Assembly (NCBI GenBank): GCA_023140035.1
Contig: JAGLML010000007.1
Span: 1-18,669 of the forward strand
Source: Thermoplasmatales archaeon
GTDB lineage: Archaea; Thermoplasmatota; E2; DHVEG-1
DNA: 18,669 bases
Direction: 5' to 3'
The notes beneath the pieces were generated by a model. It was not told the origin of the DNA. It did no database searches and saw only the letters and a program-made list of their open reading frames with translations. This document shows positions 13,608 through 18,669 of the stretch, in pieces. The number at the start of each line of letters is the position of its first letter. Position 1 is the first letter of the stretch. The translations under genes were made by a program, and so were the position numbers.

Positions 13608-14351
13608 GTGATTAGTCTAGCATATATTGTCTTAACGACGTTTGTAATTGCACTTATTGCCTTTGTTGGTGTTTTTACCCTAGCGATGAAAGAGCACCTG
13701 TTAAATAAAATATTACTTGTTCTAGTGAGCCTATCTGCTGGTGCATTAATGGGTGGCGCTTTTCTTCATTTACTACCCGAAGCTGTTGAAAGTAGTGAAG
13801 GAGGAGATATTTTAGGTTTTGTTCTTGTAGGTTTCATTCTGTTTTTCATCATAGAGAAGGTTTTGCATTGGAGGCACTGTCACAAAGGAAAATGCGATGT
13901 ACACACTTTTCAATATATGAATCTTATAGGGGATTCTGTACATAATTTTATTGATGGTTTAATCATAGCCGCAAGTTTTATTGTATCCATACCATTGGGC
14001 ATTACCACTACAGTTGCAATTGCTGCACATGAGATCCCGCAGGAGATCGGAGATTTTGGCGTTTTAATCTATGGAGGTTTTGAAAAAAAGAAAGCTATAC
14101 TTCTTAATTTTGCAGTTGCTTTGACTGTTGTTATTGGCGGCATTGTTGGATACTTAATTTCTAATAGTGTTGAACAAGCTGTTGTGTTTTTAATACCTTT
14201 TGCAGCAGGTGGTTTCATCTATATTGCTGCTACGGATTTAATACCTGAAATAAAAAAAGAACTGAACATCAAAAAATCGATGGCAACCATGCTCGTTTTT
14301 ATATGTGGAATATTGATTATGTGGCTAATCAAGATAGTTTTTGGTGGTTAA
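13608..14351 (+). CDS. ZIP-family metal transporter
   Basis: 247 residues and about eight membrane spans. The transport motifs are in spans 4 and 5: DSVHNFIDGLIIAASF (H112, N113, D116) and AAHEIPQEIGDFG (H141, E142, E146). A histidine- and cysteine-rich loop (HWRHCHKGKC, 87-96) before span 4 probably binds metal. It moves zinc or another divalent metal, usually into the cytosol. The start GTG 13608 has GAGGAG about 10 nt upstream. It precedes hypC by 62 bp; metal supply for hydrogenase is conceivable but not shown. Confidence 0.9.
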   Translation: MISLAYIVLTTFVIALIAFVGVFTLAMKEHLLNKILLVLVSLSAGALMGGAFLHLLPEAVESSEGGDILGFVLVGFILFFIIEKVLHWRHCHKGKCDVHTFQYMNLIGDSVHNFIDGLIIAASFIVSIPLGITTTVAIAAHEIPQEIGDFGVLIYGGFEKKKAILLNFAVALTVVIGGIVGYLISNSVEQAVVFLIPFAAGGFIYIAATDLIPEIKKELNIKKSMATMLVFICGILIMWLIKIVFGG

Positions 14352-14381
14352 ACAACCGATATTACAATTCTTATAAGTAAA

Positions 14382-14390
14382 GTTTATAAT
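14382..14390 (+). promoter_or_regulatory. TATA box of hypCD
   Basis: GTTTATAAT centred 28 bp before GTG 14414, identical to the box of the lipid operon. No ribosome site precedes that GTG, so hypC is probably leaderless. Confidence 0.65.
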
Positions 14391-14413
14391 ATTGCCTAAA
14401 CTACAGTCAGATT

Positions 14414-14650
14414 GTGTGTTTAGCAATTCCCGGTAAAATAGTATCAATCGATAAGAAGAAAGAATATGCATCCATCGACTACGGAGAGGAGACAAAACGC
14501 AAGGCAAATGTGTCTCTCGTAGATGTTAAGATTGGTGATTATGTCTTAGTTCATGCTGGTTTTGCAATTCAAGTATTAGATGAGAAAGAGGCTAATGAAA
14601 CACTGGATTTATTTAGAGAGATGTTATCTTATGAGGAGGAGGAGGCGTAG
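14414..14650 (+). CDS. hypC: [NiFe] hydrogenase maturation chaperone HypC
   Basis: 78 residues, opening with MCLAIPGKI: the second-position cysteine and this block mark HypC/HupF. HypC binds HypD and carries the Fe(CN)2CO unit to the large-subunit precursor of [NiFe] hydrogenase. GTG start; the gene overlaps hypD by one base (TAGTG), and GAGGAGGAGG just before serves as hypD's ribosome site. No hydrogenase structural gene and no hypA, hypB, hypE or hypF is in the window. Confidence 0.93.
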   Translation: MCLAIPGKIVSIDKKKEYASIDYGEETKRKANVSLVDVKIGDYVLVHAGFAIQVLDEKEANETLDLFREMLSYEEEEA

Positions 14651-15732
14651 TGTTTTCACTTCGTGATAAAAAACTTGCTAACGAGATTGTTTCAAAGATA
14701 AAAACATTAAATGTAAATCTCAAATTTATGCATGTTTGTGGAACACATCAAGATACTTTAGTAAAACATGGTTTAGATGTTTTATTTAAGGAATGTGGCA
14801 TAAATATTGGTCAAGGTCCAGGTTGTCCTGTTTGTGTTACAACTCCCAAAGAAATTGAAGAGATATTACTTCTTGCGAGAAAGGGAAAAATTGTTACAAC
14901 GTTTGGAGATATGATACAAGTTCCAGGAGAAAAAGATTCGCTGCAAAGCATGAAGACAGATGGATGGGATGTTCGAACTGTTTATGGGATAGAGGATGCT
15001 ATACATTTTGCTGAAGAAAATAAGGATAAAGACGTTGTTTTTATGGCCGTCGGTTTTGAAACAACTACTCCTATGACTGCTTCGGTTTTGCTCAAAAATC
15101 CTCCTTCTAATTTCTCGATTTTAGGTTGTCATCGAGTAATTCCGCCTGCCTTAAAAGCTATCCTTGACATGGGTGAATTAAAACTTGATGGTTTTATTGA
15201 ACCAGGGCATGTTTCGACAATTATTGGATCGAAACCATACGAATTTATTTCTACAGAATACAAGGTTCCTCAGGTAATTGCTGGTTTTGAGCCCATCGAT
15301 CTTCTCATGGGCGTCTGGATGCTTGCCCAGCAGGTGGAAAATGGAGAAGCAAGAGTTGAAAATGAATACGCACGTGTAGTAAAAGAAGAGGGGAATATTA
15401 AGGCTCAACGAGTTATCAATGAGGTTTTTGAACCTATGGATGTAAAATGGAGGGGTTTTCCTGTTATCCTGAGGTCGGGTTTGAAATTACGGAATAAATT
15501 TGAGGAATATGACACGAGAAAAAGATATGAAGATGATCTTGAAGAACTAAGAAATAAAGAATTCACTGAACCAAAAGGATGTCGTTGTGGGGACGTGCTA
15601 CGAGGGATTATTTCCTCTAAGAAATGTCCTCTTTTTGGGAAAAAATGTATACCGAATGCTCCTGTTGGCCCTTGTATGGTGAGTATTGAAGGTAGCTGCA
15701 ATATCGAGTATCGTTACGCAAAGAAACAGTGA
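14650..15732 (+). CDS. hypD: [NiFe] hydrogenase maturation Fe-S protein HypD
   Basis: 360 residues, the full length of the family. Motifs are in order: HVCGTHQ (C30), GPGCPVC (C59, C62), GFETTTP, and the C-terminal cysteine set CRCG, CPLFGKKC and PVGPCMVSIEGSC that holds the 4Fe-4S cluster. Together with HypC it is the scaffold on which the Fe(CN)2CO centre is built. GTG start, translationally coupled to hypC. It converges on the membrane protein gene with only 11 bp between the stops. Confidence 0.95.
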   Translation: MFSLRDKKLANEIVSKIKTLNVNLKFMHVCGTHQDTLVKHGLDVLFKECGINIGQGPGCPVCVTTPKEIEEILLLARKGKIVTTFGDMIQVPGEKDSLQSMKTDGWDVRTVYGIEDAIHFAEENKDKDVVFMAVGFETTTPMTASVLLKNPPSNFSILGCHRVIPPALKAILDMGELKLDGFIEPGHVSTIIGSKPYEFISTEYKVPQVIAGFEPIDLLMGVWMLAQQVENGEARVENEYARVVKEEGNIKAQRVINEVFEPMDVKWRGFPVILRSGLKLRNKFEEYDTRKRYEDDLEELRNKEFTEPKGCRCGDVLRGIISSKKCPLFGKKCIPNAPVGPCMVSIEGSCNIEYRYAKKQ

Positions 15733-15743
15733 AAAAGTCGCTT

Positions 15744-16529
15744 TTATCTTATTTTAACACGAAGCTTGAAAAGAGCCAGTGTTACAACAAGAGAGATACC
15801 ATAAGCACATATGCTGCCCCATATAATACCATACACAGGATAGAGAAAATGGATTGCGGTTGCATAACTTAAAACGCTGGGAATTCCAAATACCATGGAC
15901 TTCGCCAAGCCAACTGCAAAATCTGGACCGTGCTCCTTAACAGAAATCAACATTGTTGATGATAGAATTGCAGGGAACACAGAAAATATCCCGCTAAGCA
16001 CTGCACCTACATTTGACAGTAAAACTGCAATTGCTATCACCGTCCCTGCGATTAGACCGCGAAGCGCTATTTTCATTGGAGTATAATGAACTACAACTCT
16101 GTCAATTGATGGTACTTTTTTGAAACGTTCAAGAAATGTAAACGTAAAACCAAGAGAAACTATAAATATCGCAAGAGAGGCGAATATATTCGTTATATTA
16201 AGAAAAAAAAGCAGTGAAGACAATAGTGCCCACATTGTTAGTGAACCTGCGAAAGCTACATAAATGGAGCGATGTACAAGGAGAGAAAATAGAAATAGAA
16301 AAATAAGATTGATGCCCAACTCCGCAGGAACAACAGCTACTGACTGGGATGCAAAATCAATACCTTTATTTAATGAGATAAAAAGGAATGCTATGACAAT
16401 GGTAGAAGGAAGGGTACCAAAAATTCCACCAATTTTTGTGCCATAGCGTTCTGCAATGAACATTATAAGAATAACGATAAAAGCTGAAAGAACAAATGGA
16501 ATGACGGCCTGAAAGAGTAAATCGTACAT
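15744..16529 (-). CDS. Multispanning membrane protein of unknown function
   Basis: 261 residues, about eight to nine membrane spans and very short loops. Two internally similar segments are visible: GTKIGGIFGTLPSTIVIAFL in the first half and GAVLSGIFSVFPAILSSTML in the second, so it arose by duplication of a four-span unit, as in many transporters. The GIFGTLPS/GIFSVFPA motif recalls GlpM/DUF3147-like proteins, but I am not sure. The start ATG 16529 has a TATA box 27 bp upstream and no ribosome site, so it is probably leaderless. Confidence 0.7.
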   Translation of the reverse strand: MYDLLFQAVIPFVLSAFIVILIMFIAERYGTKIGGIFGTLPSTIVIAFLFISLNKGIDFASQSVAVVPAELGINLIFLFLFSLLVHRSIYVAFAGSLTMWALLSSLLFFLNITNIFASLAIFIVSLGFTFTFLERFKKVPSIDRVVVHYTPMKIALRGLIAGTVIAIAVLLSNVGAVLSGIFSVFPAILSSTMLISVKEHGPDFAVGLAKSMVFGIPSVLSYATAIHFLYPVYGIIWGSICAYGISLVVTLALFKLRVKIR

Positions 16530-16551
16530 AATGGCAGGGGATACAATAAGT

Positions 16552-16560
16552 CTATAAAAC
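16552..16560 (-). promoter_or_regulatory. TATA box of the membrane protein gene
   Basis: Minus strand reads GTTTTATAG, centred 27 bp from ATG 16529. Confidence 0.55.
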
Positions 16561-16717
16561 GTTTATTTGCTGTTGCTGTGATTTTCGTTTTAAAAGGTGA
16601 CGCGCAAAAATTCAACTGCCATCTGGGAAGGAGAACTGTTGGTAAAGATTAAGTAGGCTTAGTATATTGAATTAAAAAATATAATTTGTCTATCGACGAT
16701 TACGAAAGAGGAAATTG

Positions 16718-17107
16718 ATGATGGCCGGAGTAGGTTATAGCAAAAAGGTAATGGAGCATTTTATGAATCCAAGAAATGTCGGCGTTTTGGAAAATCCTGA
16801 TGGATATGGAAAAGTAGGAAATCCAATTTGTGGAGACGTTATGGAGATATTTATCAAAGTAAAAGATGATATTATTACCGATATAAAATTCAAAACATTT
16901 GGTTGTGGTTCGGCTATCGCTACAAGTAGCATGGTAACTGAGCTTGCCAAAGGAAAACATGTTGATGAGGCCATAAAGTTAACGCGAAACGACGTTGCTG
17001 ATGAACTTGATGGTTTGCCGCCTCAAAAGATGCACTGCTCTAATTTGGCAGCTGATGCATTACATGAAGCTATAAAGGATTATAAAAGTAGAAATATGAA
17101 AAAATAG
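16718..17107 (+). CDS. IscU/NifU-type Fe-S cluster scaffold
   Basis: 129 residues. The three cluster-binding cysteines are in their family motifs: NPICGD (C38, with D40), FGCGSAIATSS (C63) and MHCSNLAADAL (C107). The opening YSKKVMEHFMNPRNVG is also diagnostic. The protein assembles 2Fe-2S and 4Fe-4S clusters from cysteine sulfur and iron and passes them to apo-proteins. No iscS is adjacent in the window. GAGG lies 8 nt before ATG 16718, which is preferred over TTG 16715 and ATG 16721. Confidence 0.92.
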   Translation: MMAGVGYSKKVMEHFMNPRNVGVLENPDGYGKVGNPICGDVMEIFIKVKDDIITDIKFKTFGCGSAIATSSMVTELAKGKHVDEAIKLTRNDVADELDGLPPQKMHCSNLAADALHEAIKDYKSRNMKK

Positions 17108-17250
17108 ATGTAATAAGATAAAATTTTGTATAACAGCAAAAAGATAGAGGCAAGGGAACATTGTAACATCCGTGGACTTTGAAAGTCTGAAAAATGATGG
17201 ATTTAGCCTTTATGGCGATACTAAATTAGTTTTTACGGACAGATAACAAA
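17108..17250. other. Intergenic DNA with a weak hairpin
   Basis: No gene seen. GACTTTGAAAGTC (17178-17190) can form a short hairpin, with ATCC/GGAT arms outside it, and a CTGA...ATGATGG pair resembles the D'/C' boxes of a C/D guide RNA, but the outer C and D boxes are missing. Confidence 0.3.
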
Positions 17251-17400
17251 TTAAAGAAAATGTTCCTCAATCTCTTTTTTGCCCTTTTTTTGTTTTATAA
17301 CTTCAATTTTCCTCTTTAGAACTGTCATGTCCCTCTTATCGATTCTAGGTTTTGTATGAAAGTATCGTCTTTTAATAGGGGGTCTATATCTTGATCTCAT
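17251..17400 (-). CDS. Small basic protein (49 aa)
   Basis: Runs from ATG 17400 to TAA 17251. The sequence MRSRYRPPIKRRYFHTKPRI continues as DKRDMTVLKRKIEVIKQKKG and ends in an acidic-aromatic tail. The front is arginine- and aromatic-rich, the rest a basic helix, as in small ribosomal or nucleic-acid-binding proteins; I do not recognise it as any ribosomal protein. There is no ribosome site, and TTTAAGC lies about 21-24 bp upstream, so it may be leaderless. Confidence 0.55.
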   Translation of the reverse strand: MRSRYRPPIKRRYFHTKPRIDKRDMTVLKRKIEVIKQKKGKKEIEEHFL

Positions 17401-17516
17401 ATATTGCCCTGGTATAGCTTAAATCGTTATAGATAACGTAGTAATATTTTATAAAGAAATGGCTATTATAATTGTAAATTGAAATAGAAAATAGTTTTCT
17501 ACTATTTTAAAGCATT

Positions 17517-18233
17517 TTAGCTGTTTTTTGTGAGTTTGACAGGTGCTTTTGGAACTACTGCTTTCCAGTAGTTCCGAATGCAAAATTCTACGAAGGAATC
17601 AATATTTTTAAGGAGAGAATCACGTTGAGGGTGTTGTACTTTCTGCCGTTTTTCTGAACAGTTTTTACGAAGGAAGCCTGTTTTGCCTATAAAATCATCC
17701 AAACTTGCCTGTGATTTCCGATGACTTGAAAGAAATCCACCTGTCTTTTTACGTATTATCGGGAAAGCTCGTCGGTCCTTAAACTTGACATAATGTTGCT
17801 TTTCTCCATTGTCCAGATTTACTCCAAAAACTTTAGTGATGCTCTTAAGCTCCTGATAGCTGATGATCTTAGAATGTTTTGTTTTTATCATTGCTTGCAA
17901 GGCGACCTTGTTTTTGTCACTGAGGTAATATATCGCTTTTCCCTCTATCTGTGTTCGTTGAATCATAGGAAGATACTTCCTAAGCTTCCGAAGTATATAG
18001 TGTGTATTAATGTTTGAATGGACATAACCTTCCTCCAGTAATTGATGGAGGAGTTCAAGGGATCTACCTTTAATACACGGTTCCCCGAGGTTGATACTCG
18101 GCAGGTCTGCGGTATGGCTGTAGACAACAAACTCTGATAGCCCCATCTCTTTAGCAACCCTGTATTTGGATTTGCCTTTGAGGACTTCTTCTCTAATTTT
18201 CTGAACTGTTTCCTTGGTTAGTTTATATGACAT
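17517..18233 (-). CDS. Helix-turn-helix protein
   Basis: 238 residues. Residues 5-38 (KETVQKIREEVLKGKSKYRV then AKEMGLSEFVVYSH) form a resolvase- or transposase-type helix-turn-helix. Residues 50-105 look like a winged-helix unit (LELLHQLLEEGYV, IQRTQIEGKAIYYL) and 115-140 a third helical element (HSKIISYQELKSITKVFGV). The basic C-terminal 100 residues are unrecognised. I infer a DNA-binding regulator or part of a mobile gene family that seems to be repeated in related genomes; this is from memory only. TATA-like TATTTAAAG sits at 18258; no ribosome site precedes the ATG. Confidence 0.65.
   Translation of the reverse strand: MSYKLTKETVQKIREEVLKGKSKYRVAKEMGLSEFVVYSHTADLPSINLGEPCIKGRSLELLHQLLEEGYVHSNINTHYILRKLRKYLPMIQRTQIEGKAIYYLSDKNKVALQAMIKTKHSKIISYQELKSITKVFGVNLDNGEKQHYVKFKDRRAFPIIRKKTGGFLSSHRKSQASLDDFIGKTGFLRKNCSEKRQKVQHPQRDSLLKNIDSFVEFCIRNYWKAVVPKAPVKLTKNS
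17551..17575. repeat. Perfect 10-bp hairpin inside the HTH gene
   Basis: GGAACTACTG and CAGTAGTTCC flank a 5-base loop near the 3' end of the coding region, over codons for RNYWKAVV. It is stronger than expected in coding DNA. As RNA on the minus strand the loop is GAAAG. Confidence 0.5.
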
Positions 18234-18257
18234 AATGGAAAAATCGAAAACTCTAGT

Positions 18258-18266
18258 ATTTAAAGA
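18258..18266 (-). promoter_or_regulatory. Candidate TATA box of the HTH gene
   Basis: Minus strand CTTTAAATA about 29 bp before ATG 18233. The rest of 18234-18379 shows no gene. Confidence 0.45.
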
Positions 18267-18379
18267 TGTTGAAAAACAGGTTATTTTGCTGATGTTTTAA
18301 ATAAGAAAGATATAAGCTCTATACTAGTTGAATGCCTGAATCAGTTAATTTTTCCTCTTTTAATTTTTTATACTTGTAT

Positions 18380-18669
18380 TTAGTGAAGAAGTCCCAATGA
18401 AGTGAGCTCTTCTGATAATTTCTCTACCGCTTTTGACACATCCTCTATCTTTCTTGCACCTGCACAGACTATTTTACCAGACCCGAACAGCAACATGGCC
18501 ACCTTAGGTTCTCTAATCCTATAAACCAGTCCGGGGAATTGTTCAGGTTCATATTCCACGTTTTCTAAACCAAGAGATATAGCTACTTCGCTAAGGTTAA
18601 GCTCTCCTCCTAGATCAGATGTGGCCACGATATTTTGGATCACTATCTCAGGATTTTTATATACTTCTA
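18380..18669 (-). CDS. tbp: TATA-binding protein, C-terminal half (cut by window edge)
   Basis: The frame is open to the window edge; in-window residues begin EVYKNPEIVIQNIVATSDLG and end with TSLGLLH. This is the second of the two direct repeats of TBP: the strand IVIQNIVATSDL, the stirrup PEQFPGLVYRIREPKVAMLLFGSGKIVCAGA and the final helix are all present. TBP binds TATA boxes and recruits TFB and RNA polymerase, which explains the TATA boxes noted here. The N-terminal repeat and the start lie outside the window; the GTG at 18643 is an internal valine, not the start. Confidence 0.95.
   Translation of the reverse strand, partial: EVYKNPEIVIQNIVATSDLGGELNLSEVAISLGLENVEYEPEQFPGLVYRIREPKVAMLLFGSGKIVCAGARKIEDVSKAVEKLSEELTSLGLLH

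Noticed and set aside
17140..17230. C/D box guide RNA
   Set aside because: Only a CTGA...ATGATGG pair resembling D' and C' boxes is visible; the outer C and D boxes and a terminal stem are absent.
17793..18017. 74-codon plus-strand frame within the HTH gene
   Set aside because: Shadow of the real gene; no ribosome site or recognisable features.
1..18669. CRISPR array
   Set aside because: No regularly spaced repeats with unique spacers; the only direct repeats are the four irregular iteron copies at 2142-2246.

Overview
The window reads as low-GC archaeal chromosome carrying a small integrated plasmid- or virus-like element. Archaeal signs are a partial TATA-binding protein at the right edge, a UbiA enzyme of the ether-lipid type, a type 4 Fe-S uracil-DNA glycosylase, HypC/HypD, and TATA boxes of the form GTTTATAAT placed about 27 nt before start codons that lack a Shine-Dalgarno site (leaderless genes). 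The secreted proteins with OmpL47-like domains at the left edge suggest the Thermoplasmatota, but this is from memory of the families, not a search.

Region 1 (1-1994, + strand): three secreted or membrane-anchored proteins. The first two share a nearly identical signal-peptide segment joined to unrelated mature domains.

Region 2 (about 2000-8300): a compact integrated element. From left to right: iteron-like direct repeats, a primase-polymerase replication protein preceded by an Sm-like small protein, a three-gene AbrB operon including two very small genes, a charged coiled-coil protein on the opposite strand, a convergent intergenic region rich in hairpins, a four-gene operon of unknown function, a lone AbrB-like regulator read divergently, and a tyrosine integrase whose ribosome binding site lies in a strong hairpin. 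Replication, regulation and integration are all represented; no capsid, relaxase or defence protein was recognised. Exact ends (att sites) were not established.

Region 3 (8338-10499, + strand): a tight operon of UbiA prenyltransferase, a dolichol/phytol-kinase-like membrane protein and a thymidylate-kinase-like P-loop kinase that lacks the usual DR motif. Together they could form a geranylgeraniol salvage and ether-lipid assembly module. A candidate small RNA lies just after it; its loop carries the anti-Shine-Dalgarno heptamer.

Region 4 (10627-18669): housekeeping genes in short units: Nudix hydrolase and PurQ (minus), a cupin, a tiny zinc-ribbon protein (minus), uracil-DNA glycosylase, a ZIP metal transporter, hypC-hypD for [NiFe] hydrogenase maturation, an eight-or-so-span membrane protein of unknown function (minus), an IscU/NifU Fe-S scaffold, a tiny basic protein (minus), a helix-turn-helix protein (minus), and the C-terminal half of TBP (minus). 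Hydrogenase maturation, Fe-S scaffold and the Fe-S glycosylase fit an anaerobic, iron-dependent lifestyle.
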